Origin: Acidobacteriaceae bacterium
Lineage (GTDB): Bacteria > Acidobacteriota > Terriglobia > Terriglobales > Acidobacteriaceae
Assembly (NCBI GenBank): GCA_031296355.1
Contig: JARLFX010000077.1
Coordinates: 111,481-175,480 of the forward strand
DNA: 64,000 nt
Direction: 5' to 3'
The translations under genes were made by a program, and so were the position numbers. Positions 8,234 to 16,641 of this stretch are shown piece after piece; within the stretch, counting starts at the first letter, position 1; every line of letters begins with the position of its first letter. A model generated the notes under the pieces. The model saw nothing but the letters and a program-made list of their open reading frames with translations, had not been told where the DNA came from and did not search any database.

Positions 8234-9709
8234 ATGCAACGCAAATCAGTATGCCGAATGATCACGAGCTTGGGCGCCGTCGTGCTACTTACAGCGGTGA
8301 CGGTCCATGCGCAGACAACGTCTCCGCAGTCAGCCCCTTCAGATTTATTGAGCCGGTATCAGGCAGCGGCAGGGAATTGGGGAAGGATTGGATATCAGTA
8401 TGCGGTTACGCTCTTTGGTCTATTGGCGGCGATTGAAGTGGCATGGATGGCGTCGATCCTGGCGTTGGAGAAGGACAGTCTTGAAAGCTGGCTGGCTCCG
8501 GTGCTAAAGAAGATCATGACGATTGGCTTTTTCTGGATGTTATTGAGCGGCTATCACCTTTGGCTGCCGGCAATTATCAACAGCTTTACCCAGATCGGGC
8601 AAAACGCAGGCGGAATCTCGGGAAATCTGAATCCCAGCGACATCATGCTTCTGGGCCTGAAAATCTCTGGAAACATGCTGGCGTCGGCAATACCAAGCGG
8701 CGGAGTCGCCGTCGGAGGAGTTGTTGCGTCGTTGATCCCCGGCGTTGGGCAGGCGCTTACGGCAGCAGCGCTTGTGCCAGCGCTGATCGTTTTGCTCGGC
8801 GCGCTTATGGTTTTCATCTCGTATGTAGTCATCACGATTGCATTCATCATGGCGAACGTTGAGAGCTATATCGCGCTTGGTGCTGGGGTGATCTTTTTAG
8901 GGTTTGGCGCGTCGCGGTGGACAGTCCCTTATGTGGAGCGATATCTGTCGCTCGTCGTGTCTACGGGAGTGCGTCTGATGGTGCTTTACATGATCATCGG
9001 CCTTGGGCAAACCCTCGGGGCGCAGTGGGCTACGGACGCATCGAGCCTCCCGCTGACCCCTGCCGGGTGCCAATCGATTCTGGGCATTGCTGCGGGCACC
9101 TTGACGTTTATGGCGGTTGCGTGGTCGGTGCCGAAGATGGTTGCGAGCGTGTTGGGTGGGTCGCTATCGGCAGGTGCGGGCGACATGCTTGGACCGGCAA
9201 CAGCAATTGGTGTCGGTGCAATGACGGCGGGCGCGGCGGTTGCATCGGGCGGCGCGGCGGTTGCGGCGATGAGTGCGTCAGCGGCAGCGAGTGCCGGAAC
9301 CCTCTCTGCTGGGTCGGCGGCTGGAGCATCATCAGTCGCGAATGGCGTAATGGCCACCGATGCAGCCGCTTCACCGGCGGTAGATCCATTGGTTGCCGGG
9401 TCGAGCTCAATGATGGATACGAATGGAAGCGTGGTTGCAAGTCCTCCGGGGAGTGGTACGGACGCAGCGGGCGGTAGTGCTGGTACTGCTTCCAGTGCGC
9501 CGCAGGCCAACGAATCTTCTGCCGGAAAATCGACGAATGCCGAACCTCCGCAGGGAGTAAAAGCCACAGGCGGAGCGGGTGAAGGCAAGGCAAGTATTGC
9601 AGAGCAACTTCGTATGGTCCGCGATGAAGCGCAGACACTTGCCCAGCATGCGCCGCAGGACTCTACCCCGGCATCAGCGGCGCAACTCAACATTCAACAC
9701 GGAGAGTAA
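8234..9709 (+). CDS. trbL: Conjugal transfer membrane protein TrbL (VirB6-like)
   Basis: A 491-residue polytopic inner-membrane protein of the secretion channel. It has an N-terminal signal-like helix, then about six hydrophobic segments between residues 45 and 310, and a hydrophilic Ala/Ser/Gly-rich tail (about 320-490) that is low in complexity, as in other TrbL proteins. ATG 8234 has GGAG about 11 bases upstream; a GTG at 8216 is an alternative. It sits between trbJ and trbF, the usual order. Confidence 0.87.
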   Translation: MQRKSVCRMITSLGAVVLLTAVTVHAQTTSPQSAPSDLLSRYQAAAGNWGRIGYQYAVTLFGLLAAIEVAWMASILALEKDSLESWLAPVLKKIMTIGFFWMLLSGYHLWLPAIINSFTQIGQNAGGISGNLNPSDIMLLGLKISGNMLASAIPSGGVAVGGVVASLIPGVGQALTAAALVPALIVLLGALMVFISYVVITIAFIMANVESYIALGAGVIFLGFGASRWTVPYVERYLSLVVSTGVRLMVLYMIIGLGQTLGAQWATDASSLPLTPAGCQSILGIAAGTLTFMAVAWSVPKMVASVLGGSLSAGAGDMLGPATAIGVGAMTAGAAVASGGAAVAAMSASAAASAGTLSAGSAAGASSVANGVMATDAAASPAVDPLVAGSSSMMDTNGSVVASPPGSGTDAAGGSAGTASSAPQANESSAGKSTNAEPPQGVKATGGAGEGKASIAEQLRMVRDEAQTLAQHAPQDSTPASAAQLNIQHGE

Positions 9710-9715
9710 TCGACT

Positions 9716-10417
9716 ATGAAGCGGTATGCGGTGAAGAGAAGCGCAGCGAGCGCTACAGAGGCGGTAATGGAGCACGAGAGCCCATACCTGGCGGCGAGGC
9801 GGGAGTGGGATGAGCGGTATGGGTCGGTCATTACCCGTGCGAGGAATTGGCGGGCAGCGGCTTACATTGCCCTTTTCGTTGCTGTTCTGGCGGTGGCCGG
9901 CCTGATTGTAGTTTCCATGCGGTCGCGGGTTGTGCCCTACATTGTGGCAGTCGATTCAATGGGTAGAGTCGTTTCGCAAGGGCCTGCGGCGGAGGCGTCC
10001 GTTGCAGATGATCGTTTGAAGCGAGCTGCTCTCGTGGATTGGGTAGAGCAGTTTCGTATGGTCTCATCCGATGCGGTCGTCGAGCGTGCTGCGATTGAGA
10101 AGGTGTACGCCATGATCGCGAACAACTCCCCGGCAGCGGTGAAGGTGAGTGAAATATATAAATCCTCGTCGCCGCTGGATCGGGCTCAGACGGGAGTTGT
10201 CACCGTGGAAATACACACGGTTTATGCGACGAGTGCCCAGACGTATGAGGTTGAGTGGACTGAGACGGCAATGGACTTACAGGGTACGGTGACGGCCACA
10301 CAGAACTATAAGGGGGCCTTCAGTATTTCTGTCCATCCGCCACAGGATGAGGGGCTCGCGCGTGTCAATCCTCTGGGTATTTACGTAACGGATGTCAATG
10401 TATCGAAGGTTCTCTAA
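9716..10417 (+). CDS. trbF: Conjugal transfer protein TrbF (VirB8 family)
   Basis: A 233-residue assembly factor of the channel. A cytoplasmic N-terminus carries the family text SPYLAARREWDERYGSVI, one membrane helix covers about 47-67, and a periplasmic NTF2-like domain follows (PYIVAVDSMGRV... through GIYVTDVNVSKVL). Its length is normal. It starts six bases after trbL ends. Confidence 0.92.
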   Translation: MKRYAVKRSAASATEAVMEHESPYLAARREWDERYGSVITRARNWRAAAYIALFVAVLAVAGLIVVSMRSRVVPYIVAVDSMGRVVSQGPAAEASVADDRLKRAALVDWVEQFRMVSSDAVVERAAIEKVYAMIANNSPAAVKVSEIYKSSSPLDRAQTGVVTVEIHTVYATSAQTYEVEWTETAMDLQGTVTATQNYKGAFSISVHPPQDEGLARVNPLGIYVTDVNVSKVL

Positions 10418-10431
10418 GAGAGGGGTTGGGA

Positions 10432-11520
10432 ATGAAACGAAATGCGCTCTTGTTCGTGTTGGTGTTGTCTGCCGGGAGCATGCTTGCTCAAAGCACGCTC
10501 TCTTCGGTCGCATCGAGGCGCGGTGCGGTGGTTTTGAAGCGGACTCGGGTTCCGGCTGCAGCAGTGCCGTCGCCTGAGGCGTATCCCTTCGACACCATTC
10601 AGCAGAAACTGCAAACAGGTACACACACTGATTCTCCGCAAGCAGCGCAGCCGCTGGCGGTTGCCGGGGCAACAGACGATGAAGTGCCAGCATCGTTCGT
10701 GCCCAGGACGGATGTGTCGCTGACGCCTACAGCGTCAGACGCAGTCGCGCTGGCGAAAAAACTAGTGAACGAGCGAAACACCCCAGCCCCCTCTTCCGAT
10801 GGCCGTGTGGTTTACACCTATGGCGTCGGTCTTCCAACCGTTGTGTGTGCTCCGCTGCGGGTTTGCTCGTTGGAACTACAGGCGGGTGAAAAGATCGCCG
10901 GAGAGCCACAGATCGGCGATACCGTGCGTTGGGAAGTGACGCCAGCGACAGCGGGTACAGATGACAATATGGTACCCATTCTGGTCATAAAGCCGAAGAT
11001 GTCTGGGCTTGACACTACGATGATTGTAACCACGGACAAGCGGACGTATTACGTGCGGCTGATGTCGAAGCCGGAGGAGTTTATCGCCCGCACGTCATTT
11101 ACATATAGCGATGACGAGCATGTTCAGTGGAAAGTGTTCCTGGCAGAGCAGGATAAGCAGCGAGAGGAACACCGGGCAGCGTCACGGATTGCGCCGACTG
11201 CAACGGGAGCGATCGACAAACTGTACTTCGGTTATGAGATCAAAGCAGGGAAGGGAGCGACAGGAATTCGTCCTGACCGGGTAATGGATGATGGCGAAAA
11301 GACCTATATCCAGATGCCCGAGACGGCACTGCACCGGGAATTACCCGCTCTGGTTATTCAAGGGCCGACCGGGAATGAAATGGTCAACTACAGAGTGAAG
11401 GACCGGACCTATGTGGTGGATCGCCTCTTTGACCGTGCCGCGTTGCTGATGGGAAGCGGCAAAAAACAGGAGATAGTGCGGCTCGTTCGGCAACAGCCTA
11501 TCTCTGAGGAGAAGAAATAA
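10432..11520 (+). CDS. trbG: Conjugal transfer protein TrbG (VirB9 family)
   Basis: A 362-residue outer-membrane-core component. A signal peptide (about 1-22, ending SMLAQ) is followed by a variable Pro/Ala-rich linker of about 100 residues and then the VirB9/CagX domain (VVYTYGVGLPTVVCAPLRVC, later IAPTATGAIDKLYFGYEI and VNYRVKDRTYVVDRLFDRA). Start at 10432 rather than the in-frame TTG at 10426, because GAGAGGGG stands upstream. The stop overlaps the trbI start (TAATG). Confidence 0.92.
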   Translation: MKRNALLFVLVLSAGSMLAQSTLSSVASRRGAVVLKRTRVPAAAVPSPEAYPFDTIQQKLQTGTHTDSPQAAQPLAVAGATDDEVPASFVPRTDVSLTPTASDAVALAKKLVNERNTPAPSSDGRVVYTYGVGLPTVVCAPLRVCSLELQAGEKIAGEPQIGDTVRWEVTPATAGTDDNMVPILVIKPKMSGLDTTMIVTTDKRTYYVRLMSKPEEFIARTSFTYSDDEHVQWKVFLAEQDKQREEHRAASRIAPTATGAIDKLYFGYEIKAGKGATGIRPDRVMDDGEKTYIQMPETALHRELPALVIQGPTGNEMVNYRVKDRTYVVDRLFDRAALLMGSGKKQEIVRLVRQQPISEEKK

Positions 11521-12974
11521 TGGAGGATCGAACGACGGAGACGAAGCAACCGGCGGACGTGCCTGTAGCGGTTGAACTGGAAGCTGCTGAGAATCTCCAG
11601 GGACCTGCCGGGTTGGATCTGAATCCCGAGCCCGCGAATGGCAGGCGATTGAGCAAGAAGGTCGGGCTATTGGGGGTTTTCTTCATGGTGGCGATTGTCT
11701 TGTTGATCGTGGTCGGAATCTGGTCACGCGGTCAGAAGAATAAGGCGGTGGTTGGTGGAGGGGGCGAAGACAACAAAAGCGTAACCGCGGCGACGACCAT
11801 GGGGAAGGAGTTGGAGCAAAATCTCGAAGAGCAGCACAGCGCGGCGGTGAAATCGCTACAGGATGATGGTGTGGAAGCTGCAGGCCCAGGCCCATCGATG
11901 CCAGCTAACGGCCAACTTGTTCCACCGTTGAGGCTGAAATCCACAGAAATCAATGTTCCGAAACTCCCGGAACAGGGTCCAGGTGGCAGGGGACGTGACG
12001 ATGGGTCTGATCGCAATAGGACCGAAATCATGGGTGGCCGTTCAAAAACGGCCGAAGAGAAGAGACGGGAAGACCTGTACAAAATGGAGCAGGAAGCTCT
12101 CGTGGCTCCAACCGGGACTGGTAGCAAAAAGGCCAGCATCGGTTCTGGTTCGGGTCTGTTAGGACAAGTGTCGTCAGCTATGACAGACCCGCTGAGCAAC
12201 CTGGTAAGTCAGGCACGTTCGATGCTAAGTGGCAGTAGCGGAACTGCTGCACTGCCAGTTGCCATGTCAGCGAAGCAGGACACCGACCCGAACATGCAGG
12301 ATCGCAAAGAGTCGTTCGTGTCGAGTGCTCGGACCTCTGCCCCAAAGAACTACCTTGATGCGGTCAGAACGCAGGCAGTGACGCGGTACGAAGTAAAAGC
12401 GGGCTGGGATATTCCAGCGACACTGGAGCAGGCGGTGAACTCCGACCTGCCGGGCGAACTCAAGGCCCTCGTCCGGGAAAATGTATATGACACGGCGACG
12501 GGCCGTTATCTATTGATTCCACAAGGTTCACGGGTAGTGGGCACCTATGATGCTCACGTGGCATATGGCCAGAGCCGTGTGCAAGTCATTTGGAATCATT
12601 TGATCTTCCCCGATGGGTCCAGTATCAATCTCTCCGGCATGGTCGGACAGGACGCGCAAGGTGCATCCGGGTTTCACGACAAAGTAGATCATCACTATGC
12701 CCGAATGTTTGGCATGGCCTTGCTGACGAGCGCATTTTCAGCCGGAATTCAGATGACACAGGGGAACCAATCGTCCGGCTCTTATGGATATCCAACCAAT
12801 CAACAGATAGCGACGCAGGCGCTCGGACAGCAGATGGGTGAGCTGGGTATGGAAATTGCTCGGCGAAACATGGATGTGCAGCCGACGATCAAGGTGCCGG
12901 TTGGATATAGGTTCAACATCCGCGTCAACCGGGATATTGCGTTTTCTGAACCTTATGGAGCTATGGCTCGGTAG
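11520..12974 (+). CDS. trbI: Conjugal transfer protein TrbI (VirB10 family)
   Basis: A 484-residue protein that spans from inner to outer membrane in the secretion core. It has a short cytoplasmic part, one membrane helix at about 47-68, a Pro/Gly-rich periplasmic linker and the C-terminal VirB10 beta-barrel domain (YEVKAGWDIPATLEQAVNSDLPG ends in the linker-proximal part; LIPQGSRVVGTYD and VQVIWNHLIFPDG mark the barrel). It is the last gene of the trb set. Past its TAG stop the same frame remains open for 64 codons and encodes a zinc-ribbon-like segment, listed separately. Confidence 0.93.
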   Translation: MEDRTTETKQPADVPVAVELEAAENLQGPAGLDLNPEPANGRRLSKKVGLLGVFFMVAIVLLIVVGIWSRGQKNKAVVGGGGEDNKSVTAATTMGKELEQNLEEQHSAAVKSLQDDGVEAAGPGPSMPANGQLVPPLRLKSTEINVPKLPEQGPGGRGRDDGSDRNRTEIMGGRSKTAEEKRREDLYKMEQEALVAPTGTGSKKASIGSGSGLLGQVSSAMTDPLSNLVSQARSMLSGSSGTAALPVAMSAKQDTDPNMQDRKESFVSSARTSAPKNYLDAVRTQAVTRYEVKAGWDIPATLEQAVNSDLPGELKALVRENVYDTATGRYLLIPQGSRVVGTYDAHVAYGQSRVQVIWNHLIFPDGSSINLSGMVGQDAQGASGFHDKVDHHYARMFGMALLTSAFSAGIQMTQGNQSSGSYGYPTNQQIATQALGQQMGELGMEIARRNMDVQPTIKVPVGYRFNIRVNRDIAFSEPYGAMAR

Positions 12975-13169
12975 AGAGGGGCAGGCGGAGAAATCTCTAG
13001 TCTCGAACGCTTTGAAAACGCATTTGACTCTTCTGATAGAGAGTTCCAATCTCAGAGGTCATGTGTCTATTGCCGAACCCCAATCACGATCACCTCTACG
13101 TTTAGCGAACGTGAGCGCTGGCCGGAGTATTCCGTTACGTTGAAATTGTGTGAGAACTGTCGAGCTTGA
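12975..13169 (+). pseudogene. Zinc-ribbon segment in the trbI frame, no start codon
   Basis: Directly after the trbI stop the same frame is open for 64 codons. Its second half reads CVYC, then about 32 residues (with ERERWPEYSVTLKLC), then CENC and a stop. The paired CxxC motifs and the natural residue mix look like a real zinc ribbon. No ATG, GTG or TTG lies in frame between the trbI stop and the first cysteine. So it is either a gene that lost its start, a product of trbI stop-codon readthrough, or a non-canonically started peptide. The same frame continues after the TGA into the remnant at 13194. Confidence 0.35.
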
Positions 13170-13193
13170 GCAGCGCGGTCAAATTGCATCCAA

Positions 13194-13409
13194 GTGCCAC
13201 ATTTCAAAATCTGGTGCAATACTGCCTTGATGTCAAAGGCCAGAGCTTTCCCGGCTGCCTTGCCAATGCCGTGTGCCGAAGAGATTTGGCAGTTCCTCAC
13301 GAGGAAACCGGACTATTTCCAAGACATTGCCCCAAAGCTTCTTGCGCGATTCGTTACCGACGTGTTCAAGGTAAATTACAGGGATTGTAAAGCAAAGAGA
13401 AGAGATTAA
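13194..13409 (+). pseudogene. Probable remnant of a nuclease-like gene
   Basis: A 71-codon stretch lies in the same frame as the preceding zinc-ribbon segment, past one TGA. Its C-terminal part (EEIWQFLTRKPDYFQDIAPKLLARFVTDVF) resembles the helical segment that precedes the catalytic core of Mrr-like restriction endonucleases, but no core follows. With the zinc ribbon this would be a decayed zinc-ribbon plus nuclease gene. Homology is suggested only by eye. The following 165 bases hold nothing I recognise. Confidence 0.3.
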
Positions 13410-13574
13410 GACTTTCGAGTTTCCCCGATTCGCGTGAAAGGCTCTTCATAGCGTTTATTCTGCAATCCTTCCCGGCCAGATCGATAGCCAGATTGGCACT
13501 AGAGCTTGGTATACGAATGCGCGCAAGCAGTACCACTTGGCTTTTGTCATTCATCCGGTCAACAATGGCTGTAT

Positions 13575-14759
13575 ATGAATGGCTGCACTTTTGATGCGCA
13601 ACTGGAAAATATCGATAATGAATTGACTTCCGCAGGGGTTCCTTTGCGGTATCGCCCTTTGGATTGCTTCAAGAAGCTCTACGGTTCAGTTCCCGACGGT
13701 CCGCAGCGCGAGAAGCTGTTCGACCCGGTAACCGAATGGTATCTGAAGAGATATGGTGAAGCCATTCGCTGGGATGGCGCGATCGCGCGCTTTCCTATAT
13801 TGATCAGGGGTGTTGTGTTCCTCGGACAGGCCCGCTTTGTGGCCGAACAGGAGATCTTGGCACCCTTCGAAGAGGGGATTGAGGGCTTATCAAAGGACCT
13901 CGCACAATCACTGACTCCTGAAGAAAAAAGGCCCATCATGGAGAAGCTGATTTTCGGGAGTCGAAGTTTCTATAGCCTCCATAATCTACTTATCGACGAC
14001 GATTGGCTCGCCGAAACTGAGCGGAACCTGGCCCGGCGTGCTTTGTACGATCTCGAGAATGCAGCAGTGACGCTGAAGCATACGGGTGATACGCAGGCGG
14101 CAATCGTTCAAGCCCACGAAGCAGCGGAAAAGTATCTGAAAGCTGCTTTGAGCAAGAGTGGGAATACCAAGCCCTTGAAAGCATACGGTCACGATATTCC
14201 CAAGCTGTTCAAAGATTTATTGAAGACAGAAAGCCGTTACTTCTGCTTGTCCTTGCCCGTCGAAAATCTTCAAAAGCTATCGCCAAGCATGGAATTGCGA
14301 TATAGCAATGTTCCACGATCCTTGGAAATGGCAACGGAGGCTTACCACGGGGCTCTCTATGTTTGCGGAATGATCGCGCAAATGTGGTTGTTCGATAAGG
14401 CGAGAGGCACAACCAGGCCGCGCTTCAAAGAATGCTCGTTTTATCTCGACGGAGCCAATACGACTTTCTACTGTAAGAAGGTTCAGGGAGACTCTGCGGT
14501 CTTGACCCTTTTCCGTTCGAGCAAATATATGGGGTCACAGATGGCAGACATCACGATGAGCACGTCTCAAAGCGCTTTATACCTGGAGGTGACCGACCCG
14601 CTGCAGGATGCGCAACTGCGCGCTCAATTTGCAGCCCACCTTCGCAATCCAGGGAGACGGGTGTCTCCCGAGGAGATCGGAATACAGATGGTCCACGGCT
14701 CGGAAGGTAGCTACGTCACAGCACTGCTCAAAACTCCCATCGTGAGACCGAAAGCGTGA
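13575..14759 (+). CDS. HEPN-domain protein of unknown function
   Basis: A 394-residue protein. A central HEPN-like bundle spans about residues 155-260: LYDLENAAVTLKHTGDTQAA, AHEAAEKYLKAALSKSG, then AYGHDIPKLFKDLLK. This pattern (AEKYLKA...H-D/N) is shared by HEPN proteins, many of which are RNases in toxin or phage-defence systems. The N-terminal 150 residues and the C-terminal 120 residues (beta-rich) are not recognised. The frame opens at 13506, but the first ATG is at 13575; no clear ribosome site is visible. It may be a defence cargo gene of the conjugative element. No partner gene adjoins it. Confidence 0.6.
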   Translation: MNGCTFDAQLENIDNELTSAGVPLRYRPLDCFKKLYGSVPDGPQREKLFDPVTEWYLKRYGEAIRWDGAIARFPILIRGVVFLGQARFVAEQEILAPFEEGIEGLSKDLAQSLTPEEKRPIMEKLIFGSRSFYSLHNLLIDDDWLAETERNLARRALYDLENAAVTLKHTGDTQAAIVQAHEAAEKYLKAALSKSGNTKPLKAYGHDIPKLFKDLLKTESRYFCLSLPVENLQKLSPSMELRYSNVPRSLEMATEAYHGALYVCGMIAQMWLFDKARGTTRPRFKECSFYLDGANTTFYCKKVQGDSAVLTLFRSSKYMGSQMADITMSTSQSALYLEVTDPLQDAQLRAQFAAHLRNPGRRVSPEEIGIQMVHGSEGSYVTALLKTPIVRPKA

Positions 14760-15040
14760 GATTCAAGTGTTAGCAGAGGTTGTGGACAGGGGTCGAGAAT
14801 CGGATGAGTGTCTACCGTGTGCGCCGTTGGAGACCATACAAACGACAGAGCCCTAACCAATGTTCCCGCCCGTGTAAGGCGATGGGCGCAGTCTGGCGTG
14901 GACCCTGCGCTGGCAGCTATTTCCGTTTGGAAATTAAATCACCAATAAGGCATCCCCTAACCGCAAAGTCTCAATGTTTTATGCCGGTTTAATGAAATGT
15001 GACCTATTTCGGAACAGGGAATTAGAGGGAAATCCTATTC
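14760..15040. other. Intergenic region at the element/island boundary
   Basis: This stretch holds no convincing gene or structural RNA. The sequence becomes more AT-rich towards 15000. It separates the conjugative-element genes from the sulfur island and may contain the boundary, but no attachment site or integrase is visible. Confidence 0.6.
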
Positions 15041-15069
15041 TTGAAATATTGAACATTTTGCCCTGTAAT
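15041..15069 (+). promoter_or_regulatory. Candidate upstream promoter of the encapsulin operon
   Basis: TTGAAA and TGTAAT are separated by exactly 17 bases, a good sigma-70 match (5/6 and 5/6). Transcription would start near 15076, giving a ~300-base leader that contains the cysteine-rich reading frame. Confidence 0.5.
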
Positions 15070-15094
15070 CCAAATCTTAGCTCTGCACTAAAAC

Positions 15095-15123
15095 TTGACC
15101 CTTGCGCTGGAACCCTATAGATT
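15095..15123 (+). promoter_or_regulatory. Candidate promoter for leaderless leader-peptide transcript
   Basis: TTGACC and TAGATT are separated by 17 bases. The predicted start point, about seven bases after the -10 box, coincides with the ATG at 15131. No ribosome-binding site precedes that ATG, which fits leaderless translation. Confidence 0.45.
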
Positions 15124-15130
15124 ATTTTTC

Positions 15131-15223
15131 ATGCAGACCTTTCGCACTCGCTATAGTTACACTTTCGTCTCCCAGACGGTGGTACAGCGTGCTGCGTGTT
15201 ATCTATGCTCTTGTTGTAGATAA
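15131..15223 (+). CDS. Cysteine-rich leader peptide upstream of encapsulin operon
   Basis: A 30-codon reading frame ends in CYLCSCCR, with cysteine codons at 15197, 15206, 15212 and 15215 (three TGT, one TGC), directly before TAA. It lies about 150 bases upstream of the aminotransferase gene. In mycobacteria, short, often leaderless reading frames ending in cysteine runs are known to act as cysteine-responsive attenuators of sulfur genes. The layout here is the same in kind, and a similar frame precedes the other sulfur operon. The peptide itself probably has no function; ribosome stalling at the cysteine codons would be the sensor. The function is inferred from position and composition. Confidence 0.6.
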   Translation: MQTFRTRYSYTFVSQTVVQRAACYLCSCCR

Positions 15224-15233
15224 AGTGTGTTCC

Positions 15234-15272
15234 GGCTCTGCATCCTCGCAGCGCCAGTTTGTTTAGCCTTTT
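15234..15272 (+). terminator. Attenuator-like hairpin with T-rich tail
   Basis: GGCTCTGC and GCAGCGCC (15234-15241, 15248-15255) form a GC-rich stem with one mismatch and a six-base loop, followed by AGTTTGTTTAGCCTTTT. It starts ten bases after the leader-peptide stop. An alternative pairing is possible between the leader start ATGCAGA (15131-15137) and TCTGCAT (15237-15243), which would exclude the stem. This is compatible with transcription attenuation. Confidence 0.4.
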
Positions 15273-15374
15273 CGGCACCCATAACTATTCAACCAATCAA
15301 GTCAGTGCGCAACTCACTAAAACACATTTGAAGTGGTTGCCAAATCCCTCACTATTCAGTTCTGGGTAGGAAGA

Positions 15375-16544
15375 ATGCCCTCCATCACCAGTCAGCGTCG
15401 TCTCAGCCAGATCGCACCTCTGATCATTCAGTCGGAGATTCGCGCCATGTCTGTGGAATGCGATCGCATTGGTGGCATTAATCTGGCTCAGGGTGTCTGT
15501 GATACGGAGTTGCCTGCACTGGTCGCGGAAGGCGCCGTTCAGGCAATCCACGAAGGCCTGAACACCTACACGCGGCTGGATGGAATCGCGCCGCTGCGTC
15601 AGGCGATTGCCGCCAAGCTTGCTGAGCATAATGGCATCCAGGCTGATCCAGATAGTGAAATCCTTGTCACCGCCGGAGCTACCGGGGCGCTTTACGCCGC
15701 TGGCCTCGCGCTTCTCAATCCCGGCGATGAAGTGATTCTCTTTGAACCCTTCTACGGCTATCACTGGAACACTTTGCTTTCGCTTCGCGTGCAGCCGGTC
15801 GCCGTGTCGCTGCATGCTCCAGACTGGCGGCTCGATGTGGAGCGCCTCCGCCAGTCCATCACGCCCCGCACCCGCGCCATCATCGTGAACACGCCATCCA
15901 ATCCCTCTGGGAAGGTCTTCTCACTCGTGGAGCTGCAAGCTATCGCCGAACTCGCAATTGAGCACGATCTCTTTGTCTTCACCGATGAGATCTACGAATA
16001 CTTCCTCTTCGATGGTCTTCGCCATATCAGCCTAGCGACACTGCTCGGCATGGCAGAGCGCACCATTACCATCTCTGGCCTCTCGAAAACTTTCAGTATC
16101 ACCGGCTGGCGTGTCGGCTATCTTACCGCAAGCAGTCAATGGATTCCTACGATCGGCTACTTTCACGACCTCACTTACGTATGCAGTCCCGGTCCATTGC
16201 AATACGGAGCGGCCGCTGGGCTAGTTGGCCTGCCGCGGTCGTTTTACGATGATCTCGCGCTGGAGTACCAGCAGAAGCGTGATCAGCTCTGCTCTGCACT
16301 TACCGATGCAGGACTCACGCCATCTGTTCCCGCAGGCGCCTACTACGTTCTTGCGGACGCCAGCCGAATTCCCGGCAAGACTGCAGCAGAGAAAGCTCGT
16401 AAGTTGCTCACTGTTACTGGCATAGCTTCCGTGGCGGGTTCAGCATTTTTCGCAGATGACGGGGGAGAGAACCTTCTTCGCTTCTGTTTCGGCAAAAAGC
16501 CGGAGGCGCTGGACCGGGCCTGTACGGCTCTTCGCCGCTTTTGA
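15375..16544 (+). CDS. PLP-dependent aminotransferase, class I/II
   Basis: A 389-residue fold-type I aminotransferase. Motifs in order: the N-terminal substrate-binding text INLAQGVCDTELP, TAGATGALYAAG for the cofactor phosphate, N175 (NTPSNPSGK), D204 and Y207 (FTDEIYEYF), and the PLP lysine K238 in SGLSKTFSITGWRVGY. It is closest in pattern to the broad kynurenine/methionine/aspartate aminotransferase group; the substrate cannot be set from sequence. ATG 15375 is preceded by AGGAAG; the open frame reaches back to 15333. As the first gene of the encapsulin operon it may act on cysteine, methionine or a related keto acid (inference). Confidence 0.88.
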   Translation: MPSITSQRRLSQIAPLIIQSEIRAMSVECDRIGGINLAQGVCDTELPALVAEGAVQAIHEGLNTYTRLDGIAPLRQAIAAKLAEHNGIQADPDSEILVTAGATGALYAAGLALLNPGDEVILFEPFYGYHWNTLLSLRVQPVAVSLHAPDWRLDVERLRQSITPRTRAIIVNTPSNPSGKVFSLVELQAIAELAIEHDLFVFTDEIYEYFLFDGLRHISLATLLGMAERTITISGLSKTFSITGWRVGYLTASSQWIPTIGYFHDLTYVCSPGPLQYGAAAGLVGLPRSFYDDLALEYQQKRDQLCSALTDAGLTPSVPAGAYYVLADASRIPGKTAAEKARKLLTVTGIASVAGSAFFADDGGENLLRFCFGKKPEALDRACTALRRF

Positions 16545-16641
16545 ATCGTATTGTTGTATGATTTTTCGCAACCGGGCTCAATTTCAATCCACGCACCTAC
16601 CATTTTCGGTAGCACGCTAGAACTGCAAAGGAGCAAGACCA

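Noticed and set aside
15001..15374. SAM or other known sulfur riboswitch upstream of the encapsulin operon
   Set aside because: The conserved cores of known SAM riboswitch classes are not visible; the cysteine-rich frame with hairpin explains the leader better.
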